Positions 1-21,600 of a DNA stretch of 64,000 nucleotides are shown here, one piece after another. The position numbers were made by a program, and so were the translations under genes. Source of the DNA: Agelas oroides (lineage: Eukaryota > Porifera > Demospongiae > Agelasida > Agelasidae). Position 1 is the first letter of the stretch. Each line of letters starts with the position of its first letter. The DNA lies in contig OX422193.1 of assembly GCA_949130485.1 (NCBI GenBank), forward strand, positions 7,983,356 through 8,047,355, given 5' to 3'. The notes under the pieces were generated by a model. It had not been told where the DNA came from. It did not search any database and saw only the letters and a program-made list of their open reading frames with translations.

Positions 1-47
1 TCTCGAAGCCTATCTTTGTAATGTCTTGTCCAAAGCTAGAGGTTGGG

Positions 48-1262
48 ATGTTTGCAAGGCAGCGTCAATACTGTAACAGCTCTTTTTGGTATATACATTT
101 GGGACTGACAAGAGCACACAATGACAACTGATGAGTGCAGAGTTTGATGGTTGGGCCCCGCCCCCTATGTGTCTATCCTCTAGATTTATGTGACATCACC
201 ACACAACAAAATCACCCAGCCTTTCCTCTATGTTTATTTGCATACTGCAAGCAATCAAAAATGGAACTAGGGAGGCCTCGTCCCCAGGCCCGTTCGAAAA
301 GTCGGAGAAGAGGGCCTGGTATCTACTGTTCGCGCATGCGCTTAATTAGTGCGTAAAGCTCACGTGAAATTGTGCAAGGGCGTGTCAAATGACGGCCAAT
401 ATCATGTGGTTATGAGCTATGATGTTCGTATATATATTATATCGCCAAGGAGGTGAGCGCTGCTCTCCTAGCCTTTGCCCAGGCCTTCTGACCCCAGCGC
501 TTATCGCTTGAACTGCACTGTCGACACAGGACCATCTTCACACTACAAATGTAAGCTATAACTTCGTAACACAAATTATAACTTTCCAAAACCTATAAGC
601 AACCAGGATAAGTGCTTCATAGATGCTTTCTTGTCGTGTTTTAGCGCCGTCACTTCGCCTCGAAGTCGCAGGAAAGCATACAACACGGCAGAATCCAGGC
701 CTTGCACATAAATAGCCGTTGTCAGCGGTGTACGATTAAATATACGGCAAAATACACGTACGGACGTCACGGCACACGGAGGTGACACGGTATTATCCGG
801 AATTCCCGGAATGTTGGGAAATTAAGCGTATGTGCAAACAGTAGATACCAGGCCCTTTTCTCCGATTTTTCGAACGGGCCTGGGGACGAGGCTACAAGGC
901 TACAGACTAGAATAAGGCAGCTGCCGGCAATTGTGGTTTCACAGCTGTTTCACAACTTGCAATTTTCCACCCACTTTATGTGTTATCTGGAGAGTAGTTT
1001 GTCTGGCTCTAGTCTCTTGCCCTGGGTGGACTCTGGAATGTTTGCAAGGCAGCGTCAATACTGTAACAGCTCTTTTTTGGTACATTTGGAACTGACAAGA
1101 ACACACAATGACAACCTATGAGTGCAGAGTTTGATGGGTGGGCACCGCCCCCTTTGTGTCTATCCTCTGTTTCACAGCTGTTTCACAATTTTCCACCCAC
1201 TTTATGTGTTATCTGCAGAGTAGTTTGTCCCGCCCTAGTCTCTTGCCCTGGGTGGACTCTGG
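48..1262. repeat. Interleaved direct repeats
   Basis: A block of about 130 bp at 50-182 recurs at 1035-1170. A block of about 95 bp at 938-1034 recurs at 1170-1262. Copy B lacks the 1030-1262 portion, so this is a duplication private to copy A. I see no coding potential. Confidence 0.7.
275..894. mobile_element. Foldback MITE, TAGCCTCG family, 5' end damaged
   Basis: Arms of about 70 bp at 275-345 and 825-894 are inverted complements, beginning near GCCTCGTCCCCAGGCCCGTT. The copy B equivalent (57244-57865) has intact TAG/CTA ends and a 9-bp flanking duplication CAAGGCTAC. Here the left target copy and the first bases are missing, and the right target copy is 895-903. No transposase reading frame is visible. 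Confidence 0.75.
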
Positions 1263-1269
1263 ATGGACT

Positions 1270-1545
1270 TTTAGTCTTGTGCCCAGACCCCACCCACTAG
1301 AGGAGAGGGTCTGGTGACGTTTGGCTAATCCCTCGGGCTTCATTAACATTGATGACTTTTTGGAGAGAGTTTTACTTCCACCAATCACATTGCAGAAAAC
1401 ACAATCTGTAGCACAAATCCTTGGCTACTTCAGCACGGTGACACAGCACTTTTTTGGCACGTAAAGTCATCAGTTCTCAACTCTGCATACAGCAAGCTAT
1501 GAATTTTTAATGAAGCCCAAGGAATCAGCCCAATGTCACCATTTG
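1270..1545. repeat. Imperfect palindrome
   Basis: About 40 bp around 1313-1354, including CGGGCTTCATTAA, is inversely repeated at 1497-1543. Copy B keeps only the left part and lacks roughly 1381-1870. The left flank carries TAGTCTTGTGCCCAGACC, a degenerate end of the foldback family. Confidence 0.5.
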
Positions 1546-1869
1546 TAGGTCAAATTTCTTGTCCTTTATAATGTGTCAAGGACCAATGAGATTGTGGGGT
1601 CGTTTATTATTACTTACAATACCAACAACAATAAACATTCCTACATTAGTATCAAAATATTTTTAGGTGGGCATATCAGAAGATTGTTGCTTGGTTACAC
1701 TAGTCTAGTGCATACTAGCCGCCTAACCTTGGCACACCTCACACCAGTGTGAGACTCTAAAAGGAAGGTTGTGGAGTTCAGTTGTCAGCTTTGTCCTGTT
1801 TGTCTCATGACACGACCTTGGTGTGACAGGTTTGTGTACATTTATATTTGTATTCAGCCTGTGCTGTTA

Positions 1870-2900
1870 CCTCCTCTTCCACCTCTGTACTTCCTAGAGA
1901 AGGCTCCTGGCAACAAATACTGATAGACATGTATCTAACCACGTTCCCAGGCCTTTCACCACCTCCAGTTTTAGATCTCTTCCAGTGTGCAAATTCGGAG
2001 CGGAAGGCCTGGGAAATTTCTCATGTGCAGTGATACCAGGTAGACAAGTGGGTAGGCACATAGTGGCAGTGCCTGACTCTTATATTTCACAAACTGTACG
2101 TTGATCAGCCTTGAGTGTGCTGAGCAAGGGGCTGTAGTGACGTTGCCTTTTGAACACTCTTGGCCTCCAGTCTGCCTTGAGATTCTTTGTTGAGTGCCAC
2201 CTTCTATGTGGCTCCATGTACTATCGTTGTGTCACACCACAGCACATGATGAGCCCTCCCAGGGCTTCCCCCTTTGTTTTGTATACTGTAAGTGGTCAAA
2301 TACTGGACAGTGGCAAAGGCATGGGAACCAGGCTAACGTGTATCTTGTTATTTCAGCCTGTAGCGTTGTTCCCAGGTTATTAACTAGCAAGTGGCCTGGG
2401 TACAGGGCTAGTCAGGCCTGTGGCAAGCAGGCAGCACCATGCAACTAGGTAGCTAAGGCATTGCATAGTGATTTACTCTTAGTCTTGGAATTAGGTATTC
2501 AATTCCAAGGTAGTACATATCCTCTTAATCTATACCTCCTCCACACTGCAAGCAATAACTGTGTAATTCTGTGGTCACTCCCCTCCTCTCCTTGTGAATT
2601 ACTGTGGTCTTGCCCTCACTGCTGTGGTCATTCCCCTCTGTTTTTGAAACAACCGTCTTGTTGTGAGGCTCGCTGTTACCCTAGCGTTAGAGAGGCAGTG
2701 GGCTTGGTTTGTGATGAACTATATCTGCAGAGAATTCTTGGACCAGCTGGGATTTGCCCATGAGCACGAACCTACTTCTATTCTGTCACGTATTTCAAGA
2801 TCAACCAATGTTTGAAGCATCGTATCGCTGATCTTCTGTTAAGGGGTGGGACTCGTACATACTTCATAGACACATCAGATATTTATGCGTAGGTGTATAC
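1870..2900. other. Non-coding stretch, degenerate repeats
   Basis: Both duplication copies carry this stretch. It holds old foldback-type ends (TTCCCAGG and GGCCTGGG motifs) and scattered short reading frames. A 100-codon plus-strand frame at 2461-2763 has a same-length counterpart in copy B but no protein-like composition. I assign no gene. Confidence 0.5.
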
Positions 2901-2936
2901 AAAGTGTGCATGAGCTCCACCCTTAAGGTTACGGGA

Positions 2937-3647
2937 TACAGTTTGCTCATTAATGTTTATGAAAAAATATTACCTTCCTTTTCTCCGTGCAGGATCCAGG
3001 CATGCATGCGTTTAACTTTACCGCTAAAAAAGTTGCATTAGCCTGTAACAGCCGTGCTGGTTGGGTGGGCGGAGCAGGCAATTTGATAGCAGTGCCCGCG
3101 GTTTATAATAACCGTCCGCGTATGAAGTACTGATTTCGGCGTCAGTTATTTCCTGTTGGAAGAACATCTTACCGTATATTACACTGTATCTGAATTCTAT
3201 GAAGACAGGCGCAGGGCGGCTCGAAGAGTTTTCGCCGAGACGACTTACCGTTTTTGATATACGCCTAGATTTAGTCGCTTGGTCGGTCGAAAATCACCTG
3301 GGTTTTGGATAGAAACGCGTGTCACTCGCTTCCCCTGGCACACAGCAACGAAGTCGCTCCGAGCCGCCCTCAAGTAAGTTGAGTATTACCCGTAGGTGTT
3401 GAAAAGTTGTACCTGCAATCCTCTCTGAAGACAAAATCTGACGCCGAATTTGCGGCCGAAGTCACGAACTTTGTCGTCGCCGCTCGCCTTAGTACGTTGT
3501 ACATAAGAATTAATACTATACTGGTTAAATGGCACTCATAGTTCTGTTATATGTCGCTTCTATTGCGTGCTGTAACTGGTTCCTGCACGGAGAAAAGGAA
3601 GGTAATATTTTTCATGAATATTAATGCACAAACTGTATCCCGTAACC
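2937..3647. mobile_element. TTAA-flanked inverted-repeat element, copy A only
   Basis: This 711-bp segment has imperfect terminal inverted repeats of about 60 bp, beginning GGTTACGGGATACAGTTTG and ending with its complement. It is flanked by TTAA at 2933-2936 and 3648-3651. Copy B has the empty target (cccttaacaaaag) at the same place, so the ends and the 4-bp TTAA duplication are well supported. TTAA targeting is known for piggyBac and Kolobok type transposons. There is no transposase frame, so it is non-autonomous. Confidence 0.85.
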
Positions 3648-3651
3648 TTAA

Positions 3652-5005
3652 CAAAAGTTTGGTGTATACACTTCCAACTCTGTGATGCAGTCGAAATATG
3701 CAATAGAATTTGGGGATTGTTTACATAAAGCAGCATTGTTTGGAGGCCGCAGATAGACTTAGACCATCTCTTACCAGAGGTGGACAAATGATGGTGCAGC
3801 TCAGTAGACTAGAAGTTTGCTCTGTGTCTCAGCACTTTAAGCTGTCTTGTTCTTTGGCTCTCGTGTCAGCCTCTGGCAAGTGAGCAACATGAAGCTAGGT
3901 GGCATATCCTCATCAGTTGATAAGGCTGGCGATTTACTCTACACCTATATCAACACGATAACCTCCCCCAATATCCTTACAACTCTTACACACCCCCATA
4001 CTGTTGTATAAACTTGGTGAGAAGGCTCAAGTAGGAAACTAGATACTGATGGAAGATAAGCCACCATACTTCTAGCAGTTAACTTATTCTCATTCACAAG
4101 CTCAATCAGACCCCTTCTCCTTGCGTGAGCTAGGTGGGGTCTGGGCACGAGACCAAGCTCAATGGGGCTAGACTGTATTCTACAGATCTGAACAAGAGAA
4201 CCAAAAAACAAACACTGCATAGTTTGTCTACTTTATTGGCTCTGAAAATAAAGATTGTGTACTTAACCACATTCCTGGCCCAATTAACTACATTACAGGT
4301 TTGTTTCCTAAAGAGTTTTGCTTGGGGGTTAGGTCTGTTTATGGATCTAACATCAAGCTCGCTGTGACCAGCTCTGAAATTTGATATTTTGCATGTGAGT
4401 GTGTTAGTCGGAACATACCTAGCTAGCTAGCATACGATCTCAACCTGGAGCTGATGGTAGACAGATCTGTTGTTATGATGAACGTACGCTGACCTCTGTG
4501 AACCTTAGTCAGAACTCAATGTGAGAGCAGAAACACACTTTGGCTCAGAAGGTAGTGTGCTTGTTTCATCCTTGGGCCAATTAGGACAGCTCCCCTATTC
4601 AATTGTTTGGTCTTACAAGAGCACCAAATCTTGTAACTTAAGAACAATGGCTACACAATGGTAGGTTAGGGTAGACAATGGCATGTCTTGCAACCCTAAG
4701 TAGCTACACTAAAACAACTTTCCTACTTTTCTGTTGAATTTTGCTCGAGGTTCAGAGCAGAGCACAGTTTCGATAAGAGACCTGTCTGCAAGCTTTCTCT
4801 GTCCATGCATTCAGAACAGTTAAGGTGGCCTTAAGTTTATTTACGGAAGTACGTGAAGGTATTGCAATAGTTTACACAAATTGAATGGCTGCCGAGCTTT
4901 GTCATCGTTATTCTGACCGTTTAGCGATAATTTAACACCACAAAATTTTTTTACGCAGATTATTTTTTACGTGAGAATTTCCCAATCTATAGTGTATTTG
5001 ATATC
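3652..5005. other. Non-coding, no gene seen
   Basis: This sequence is shared with copy B. It includes a lone foldback-family end near 4131-4160 (GGGGTCTGGGCACGAGACC). I see no exon with convincing splice sites. Confidence 0.5.
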
Positions 5006-5041
5006 CCCCCCCCCCCCCCACACACACACACACACACACAG
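5006..5041 (+). repeat. Poly-C plus (CA)n microsatellite
   Basis: A run of about 14 C is followed by about 12 CA units. Copy B has the same composite tract at about 60733-60775, with different lengths. Confidence 0.9.
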
Positions 5042-5049
5042 GCACAACC

Positions 5050-5202
5050 ATGAGCAGCACCAACTGCTGTCACCAGTGCTGCCAGTGCTGTTGCTACCCG
5101 TGCATCCATTGCTGCTGCAAAGACTCCATACAAAAGCCCAACAAGTACCCCCACGTTCAGTACAGTCTTTTTCCTCTTGTTGCGAGTGCCCAGAATGTAT
5201 AA
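5050..5202 (+). CDS. Possible 50-residue cysteine-rich protein
   Basis: An ATG-initiated frame of 50 codons has 11 cysteines in its first 23 residues (motif CCHQCCQCCCYPCIHCCC), then a neutral tail. Copy B keeps it intact with two substitutions (Q to E and V to A). AATAAA-like ATTAAA signals lie about 460 bp downstream. A CAG after the CA tract could be a splice acceptor. Against it, the minus strand of the same DNA also holds open frames of about 100 codons in both copies, and the Cys clustering partly reflects TGC/TGT-rich DNA. I do not recognise a family. Confidence 0.3.
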   Translation: MSSTNCCHQCCQCCCYPCIHCCCKDSIQKPNKYPHVQYSLFPLVASAQNV

Positions 5203-5962
5203 TGAAGCAGGGTAACTTGGTGGCCGCAGGCAATCTTGCAGCCTTCCAGAAACATTGATGAATGGCCCCACTGGATAACTCTTCATGTCCAATCAATCAA
5301 ATCTCCCTTTCACAAGGAGTGAGCCTTTCTGACGGTGACTGACAAGAAGGTGCAGCAAGTATACAGTGGATTGAGAAACCATGGCACAATGTCTGCTCCA
5401 AAAATGTCTTTGTGAACCAGAAAAATGCATCATGGATTGAATCAGACAGTGGGAATGGACACAATTAAGTGTTGAGATAGGTTGCTATGTTTTTCAGTCA
5501 TTGCACCATACATGCTGGTTACTTTGTTTCTGTAATGCCCTTGCTTTCTAGGAGTGGCCTATTCACAATTGTTTATCACAGTATCAAGTTTTGAGAATTT
5601 CTGTGAAGTTATTGGTTTTCAAGGTTGATGTGTAGTGCCACATCTGTGAGATTACTCGCACTCCATATATTAAAGTTACTTATTAAAAGTTCTTTATGAA
5701 TGAATCATTCATGTGTTGGATGCTAAGTTGAAAGTGGGTCCCCCAAAGATTGGGTGAAACAGCTTGCACAGCACCGCTGAATGGCCCTTAAGGTCTTCCC
5801 ACTCGAGCCCCTCCTGCGGCCACATGTGCAGCTAATGAAACCTCAATATGCATCTGAGTATTTTGCATGTAAACATTAGATGACAATATACAGGGCAGTG
5901 AAATACAACGTAAACTAAGACAGTATAGTCCCTTCCAAAGAGTCCTCGTGTGTTGCATCGAG
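5203..5962. other. Convergent 3' flank
   Basis: There is no exon here. ATTAAA motifs near 5668-5690 could end a plus-strand transcript. The rest would be the 3' untranslated region or downstream flank of TTLL1. Confidence 0.4.
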
Positions 5963-14263
<8,301 letters not shown>

Positions 14264-15663
14264 GTACTCGAGCTACACTGCCACGTCGTTTGCCGTTTGC
14301 AGCTGTGCTTACGAAAATTTAACCCCCTCTGAACTATCGTCTTGAGCCCCACCCACGGCTAGTCTCGCAAGCCAGCCGTATTTTTTAGTTAGTTAGTTCT
14401 ATCCATGGTTGTATAACTTGGATAAATAGTGTTGTAGTTCTATTTACGGTATACCTAGGCCCCACCCGCCCTTAGTCCGTCTTGCGCTAGTACGAGAACG
14501 TCTCGTTGGTCCCAAAGGAAAGACGGGCTCCAAGTTACATTTACCCAGGTATTTCTACTGCCTCAAATGGTCAGGGGGGATTCCCCATTCTAGTCTGCCT
14601 CAGTGGAGACCAGAGTCCAAACACAAGCACATTATGAGATTGTGATGTGTACAAATCATGACTTGTGTGACTCATCAATAATATCATTATTACTAGGGGA
14701 ATGTAGAACATTGTGGGGCGAGCATGAGCAAGCAATGCACTACAGCATTGACTGTTATGTAGCTAAGGCTTTACCACTGAAGTATCAGATCGCAACACAC
14801 AGTCCATTCATGCATGGCATGTAAGCTAAAACGAGGTTTGTAACTCTACTGTCTACAAGTGCTCAATAGCTTAGAAAAATTGTCATGGTTGCAGAGAAGA
14901 GCTTTTCGTGGGGTAGTACCACACAACAGAGCCATTTGTCCTACCACCACGCAGCTACTCTAATTGTTGCAGTTATAGGCTAAGTCAGAACACAGTCTGG
15001 CACGCATAGCCCTTCAAAACTTGAGGCATCTTTGAGAAATAGTAGAGGGAAGTCGCCACGCATCAGCTATGGAACAAAATCTCTGCCGCCTACTGCGTTC
15101 GGTAAGCTGTATGAGCCTTTCTACACAACTGTTAGCCCCGCCGATCTTCTTGCTCCTGCGGTGAGTTAAGAGCTGCTCTGGGTATTCATGTTCGAAACAA
15201 GTAACGACAAACTCTGAAGTAAGTAAAACTCTGAAGTATTAAGTAAACTCTGAAGTAAAACTGTGAAGTAGCTAGGTCTCTACCTTACAGTTCATGTAGC
15301 ATTTATATTGTGTGCACGCGTTCTTTTCAATATTCTGTTCGTACGTGCATGAACAATCAACGAACCACATCTGCGCGGATTGTTTTAAAAGAGTATGAAC
15401 CGGAATGATGTACGACAGATATATATTACACCTATATGAAAAATCGGCAATTCAACTCACTAGTGTGGGGCTCGCTCACGCTCGCCCCAATTAAACACAA
15501 TAGTTGTGAATCGTACATGTAAAGCTATAGTAAAAAAGTTCACACACTGTAATCTACAAAAATAATGTTCACACATATACTATCATATACTATTTGTTAT
15601 AGTCAGTAATAATTATAGTATGTATGTCACAACATACATGCATATATTATCACACAGTATAGT
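14264..15663. other. Intergenic: TTLL1 5' flank, Death-ankyrin gene 3' flank
   Basis: TTLL1 transcription should start just above 14263. I see no TATA box that I would trust. A lone foldback end (TAGTCTCGCAAGCCAGCCGTAT) lies near 14361. The rest is AT-rich with no exon-like frame. Confidence 0.5.
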
Positions 15664-18600
15664 TCACAAGAACTGGTGTGCTAGCAGTTCTTGACACACA
15701 TCCATGTGGCCCTCGGCACTCGCTATGTCAACAGCTGTGAGTCCATTCTGCATATTACATGGATTGATAAAGTAAGGAATTACTACATTGAAGAACAGTG
15801 ACTGGACATCATATGAAGGGCTGAGAAGCATAGTGGTCTAACCCACAAATGTTGAGTTAGCCCCCCCTAACATGGGAATACTCTTAAAATGCATTTCAGA
15901 AGATGCTGAACATTTAGGAATTTGAAATTTCTGACCACATGTTCATATGGTATGTACGTTTTTTATTGCATATTTGCACAATTCATGCAATTTCCAGTAC
16001 TTGATTTTGGGTTAGACCACTATGCTTCTCAGCCCTTCATATCTTCTACCGGAAGAAGAAAGGGAAACTAAACTTCTGTACTGTAGCTATTAGCAAAATT
16101 TGACAGGCTCAGGAAAGACAGAGAATGTCTGGATGCCTATGTTGTTTTACTACCAAATCTAAAAAGAGTTAGTATCAGCACTTTCCTATTCTTGAATTAG
16201 TGGACTGCGGTAGCATTAATAATTTGGATTTAGCTTTAATTACTAAAGTAAAAAATGCCTTACTAAAATGTATTCTAGTTTACAACACTGCTGGATGCCT
16301 GTTTAAGGGTAACTCCATATAGCTGTGTCACCCTCAGTGCATCCCAGTTGACCAGCAGCTCAAGGAACAATAACAAAGTTACATAGGCAGGGCTTTTGTA
16401 GGCCTCTAATGTTGGTTTGTACAAACTGTGAATAAACTCAAACAAGATCATGGGTGTTTGAAGTTGATAACTACTTTAGAAGGGAATGGAAAACCAGGGA
16501 AGTTAGCACTATAGCCAACTCCAGTACCAGTAAGATAGGAAAAATCAACTGCAGTCTCTGGACATGTTGGTTGCAGTGGTATAATTTACCTTGTTAGCGA
16601 GGTTCACACTGGCCCCATGCTGGACCAGTTTCCTGACAATCCCCACGTTTCCCTCCCTGGCTGCTATCATGAGAGCTGTCTCCTGAGACCTCTGAAATCA
16701 AATTGATAGCAGGATAGAAGGCAGTAACTGCAACCTATTAGCACAGAACTACCAGCAATAGAGGTATTTGGTAACTACTAATGACTAGCAATTTAAGAGC
16801 ATGTTGTTTTTTGCCTAGTGCATACATAGGGCCCACTAATTGGCCAAACTTCCTCATAAAGAATACTGTAATCAATCATACAGTCCATGTTACATGACTT
16901 ACTTCATCTGGCATGTCTGGGTCAATGTTTGCCTCCAGCAGTAGTTCAACAATATCCTCATGTTCCTTGTTTACTGCATCATGGAGGGCAGTCCCCAACT
17001 GAGTGTAATCACATGTGTGTGGGTGTGTTGAAGGTGGAGGAGGGGAGGTAAAGGGGGCACACGCGAGTACATGTGTAGTGTGTGAGGGTGAGGAAGTGTG
17101 ACGGGCTGCTAAAGTTTTGACACTAGCCATAGTGTAAGTTGATGTCATGTTGCTATAAGGCATAGCCTCTCCATGCATGTTTAGGCTGAGAGTAGTCTCG
17201 TTCCCAGGCTTTTGTGCGTGGGTGAGAACGAGGCTAGGCTGAGAGGTAACCTTTCCACATATGTATGTAGGCAACAGATGTGTATGAGTTACACATGTGA
17301 TAGTACATACACCCTAGGGTGGATTTTTACTATATTAGTTGACCCTCTCTATTAATCAATTTGGGGAGGAATGAAGGGAGAAGAAGGAGTACCTAAATGA
17401 TGTACCGTAAACTTGGGATATACTTTAGGCCCAGAGTTTATCTTCCTGGTAATTCTCGTTGGTAGCTTTTCTAGAACCAGAGATACACAATTGTTGCCAG
17501 TCCCTTCCCACCAACATAAAAGTGCACTTGGGACTAGCAAACCCCTGAGAGGTATTTGCTAATTCCTGGATGTTTTATCGAGACGCCTTGAATTTTGTTT
17601 CATTCATCTGTGTTGACAGCTTGCTTACAATCGGAGATAGATTCTGATGAAAGGTACCCGCTACATTTGAAAAGCCAAACCAGCAATTCACTTCCATTTG
17701 TGCAGCAATGGTGCTTCTTGTGGGTGACTATTTTTGTAAGGGGTTTATATAAATAGCTTATATTTATCTTGTATGGGTGCCAATTTTACAGTATCAAAAT
17801 GAAAGTTATACTCACCTGTGAGGTGATGTTGATGGTGGCCCCTGACTGGAGGAGTACCTTCACAACACTGGGGTGGCCACTGTCAGATGCTATCATCAGA
17901 GGAGTACACCCATCCTGTAAGGAGAGCCACCAACATGCTTCAAACATACCTATCATGGCATAAAAGTTTAGCTCCTATTGTGCTAGCTACTTATATAAAA
18001 TATGTCTGTGTCTATTCTAAGACTCAATCTAGTCTCGGTGTGTTGTACTTGATTACTGCCAGTGGCATAGCTACACCCGAGCATACCCGGGCCTGTGCCC
18101 ACATAAAATTCACTAGTGTCTGGGTAAAAAAAATGTGGAAAGCTAAGGTCAAAGATCAAGTATTAGCATGTGTGATCGCAACTTTCAGCTCCCAGCTGCC
18201 TATAGTATGCACACCCACACATGAGGTTAAAAACATCATGATAAGAGGTCATAGTGTCAAGTGGGGGGGCACCAATACATACAAGCGTATTGTTGTTATC
18301 ATTTCCTGTGTAGAAACTTCCACACATGAATCACAAGCTAGGAGGTGGAGTTATGTCGACATAATTTAAGGTGAGGGGCTAAGCTTACACAAATTACCCA
18401 CATGGTGAGCTGGACAATAACAACACCGTAGACTCTGGTTAATAAGCGCATGCACTTATAACTGTAAGTGGTAAGCAAATATGCGCCTAACAAAGGATAC
18501 GCGCTAAATAAGGGATCCAATGAAAGCCATGCCCTACATGTACAGGGGCGGCGGGCATGAGTGTGCAGTAGATCTTTAGACGGGTTCACCTGGCAAGTAT

Positions 18601-21600
18601 CGACGTAAAATCAGAAGACTCCATCCTCCTCGAAGAGACCGGGACTGGCAGCCATTGTATACTCAAGGAGATATGTGTGGCTCTGCGCGTCGTGAGGGAT
18701 GAGTTTTACTAGGCCTCAGACGACGCTGGTCCAGTCGTAAGCCACTAAGGATGAGGCTTGTGACTTTGTGTTAGCTAGAAGTGGGAAAAACCTGTGCCTT
18801 CTTTGTTTGGCTTCAGGATGACTATCAAGTGTACTGCATGCTCTTGGTACCATGGTTTTCACTCGATCTCTCGCCGCCATCGTGTACTCTATTTATTGCA
18901 CGTGCGCTTAATAAATGATGCCTTGTACCAGGAAGGAAGCATGTGCCTAATAAATAATATGCGCCTAATAGCAAGGTGTGCCTAACAACCAGAGTTTACG
19001 GTACCAATACAGCCATACCCACCACACATGCTACTATAGTCCTGCAAACCAGACTCTTACATGTGAGAGTCTGGCTTCACATATGACATGTTGCTACGCA
19101 TTTCAGGATGAGAGGCTGTGGAAAGCCTGGGTTATGAAACTAGCTGTACGTACATGACTTCAACTGCTAACAGTTCACACTTCAAAAGTGCAATGTTCAT
19201 ACTCCTCGCACTCCAATATTTACAATGGCAATCACCGATGAGCATAATTATGAAGGTAAATAAAATTGGAGGTAAAGCCGAGGCGTTTATGAAACTCTAT
19301 ACACCCAGCTGTATAGACTCCACTGTCATGTCCCTACCCTTGTACCCTGGCCTTCTGAACCCAGTGTTTGTCACTAGCAGTACGTAACGTGGGTACTACA
19401 AGTGACCAAAAATTAATGTTGGGGTCAAAAGGCCTGGCAATGAGGCTTCCATGTCCCATGATCCTAGCATTAACTTTGTCAATAGCAGTACTAACGTGGC
19501 TACTGCAAGAGATAAATACTGGGGTCAGAAAGCTTCTACATGTCCTGCATGGCTATGATTGCCATGGCGATGGAATATAAATACTCTAACAATGATCATG
19601 ATAATGTAGTAGGTAAACAACTCACCTTATGTGGACGGTTGACATCTGCCTTTGCTGCAATCAGATGCTCTACCACTGGAAGATGACCGTTCTGGCAGGC
19701 AATAAACAGTGGAGTCGCACCAGTCTGGAAATGAAGAACATTTCAGTGATAGCACCATAACAACACAACAATACACTTCAACACATGTTGCTATACACAC
19801 CATCAGTACACAGTGGCAGTGGAAGGTACTTCAGAGTGGGAGGATTGAATGAAGAGTGTGTGTGCAAGCATGCATGAGCTAGTGAGTCTGAACAAAGGAT
19901 GGTGGTGTAGTCTTCACATAAATAATGGCCTCAGAAGCATACACCCTAACAGAGATTCGGACCATTCAAACACTGCTTCCTATGGTCTTGTTCAGAGTGT
20001 GTTAGTAGCTCTGAATAGGTGCAAAGTCAAAGTTAATCTAGAAAAACCTTATCATGCTTTCAGTGGAGGGAGGGATTTGTCCCCATTGCATGAAAAGAGA
20101 AGGAGTCCTTGTTCCCCACACCCCCTGCACTGCTTCCTATGGTACACACCCATAAATGTTGCTATACACATCATGATGATGAGGGACAGTATAGTATCAA
20201 GTGGGGGACCACCAACACCAACAGGCACAACATTTTCTCATGTATCTCACATGTGGAAGTTTCCACACATTAATAAGAGGATTGGTGGTGGGGCTAAACA
20301 GTTAGCTTAAGACAGTACTTATGTTTGCAACTGGCTTTGTGACCTCGTGTACTGTGGAAAATGGTGTGACTTGGCTATCATTATTCTACCAAAACTGACA
20401 GTCACAGTGAAGTTTTACCAATTAAGATCACAAAGTCATGGTGAGCTTTTCCAGAACCACTGACACCAGTAGCTGGACAGTGAGGTAATGGGTTCACAGC
20501 TGAACACAGGCAGTCACATGTAGTGACCAATTTTCAAATGTAAGTATTGTGCTTATAGGTATGACTTCTCGCATCATGCAACACTATATAGGCAAGTCTC
20601 ATACACCACAGTAATCATTTTAAGTACAAACTTTCAGGAGGGTAGTGGGAAAAACAGTGCTTGTAGCTCAGTAAAACACTGCTGTTTTGTTCAAGTACAA
20701 GCAACACATTTACCGCACTGTTTAGTATGTTCTCCTTGTAGCCATCAGTCCCACTGTTAACATTTCAGGTTAGAGTGGTATTCCCACTCTCAAATCAAAT
20801 TAAGAACATAGCAGACGTGGAGAAACGTTCTCTTGAGCACATTCAGAATCCATTTTGAAAATTGTACATGGCAAGACAGCAAGCTGTATCGAATACAATG
20901 AACTAGCACAATCCATTTTGAAAAACATGGAAAAAAGGAAAACCTTAAAATTAATATAAACGATATAAACAAAAAATGTGCAATACATTGTAATGTTGCA
21001 CTTATATGGACATGGTTTCACATTCAATATAGTACTGAGGTTTACCTCTGCTATACTTGCCTCTTGCCTACATTCTTGTACAATAATTCATCACCTAAAC
21101 TATACCCTACTGCTATGCTACTAGCTTGTAGCATGTTAAAAGTTGGACTCCTGACTTGTATGTGCACTGTCTGAACAGAATGCCAGCTTTATTTATACAC
21201 CTTGTTAGTACTATGTTTAATCATACACCCGTACACTCAGAGATTTGGTGAGAATGATTCACTCTGAGGTTTGCAGAATTCCAGCTTATATATAATCATT
21301 ATGTAGTAAAAGAACCAATGCACCTTCCATTTATAGGCCATGCACACCCTGCAAGGCAACATGTATATGTTAGATCTCTCATTTTTCATGTAGTCAATGG
21401 CAGAGCTACAAGTAGTATGTGGGGAGTAAAGATCTAATAATACTTAGTAGCCATCATCCTTTTCCTCACCTCTACAATAGCTTCTTTTCAAACAATGAGA
21501 CCATGCATGTCTCACTATGTGAAGCCAAAGTTCATCAGCCCCTTGCTATTAGAAAAACACATAGCATTGCGGTACTTTAGGATGAAGAAGTGGGTATGAC

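Noticed and set aside
2461..2763. 100-codon frame shared by both duplication copies (also 58701-59003)
   Set aside because: Equal length in the copies follows from recent duplication. Composition is not protein-like and no splice or domain evidence supports it.
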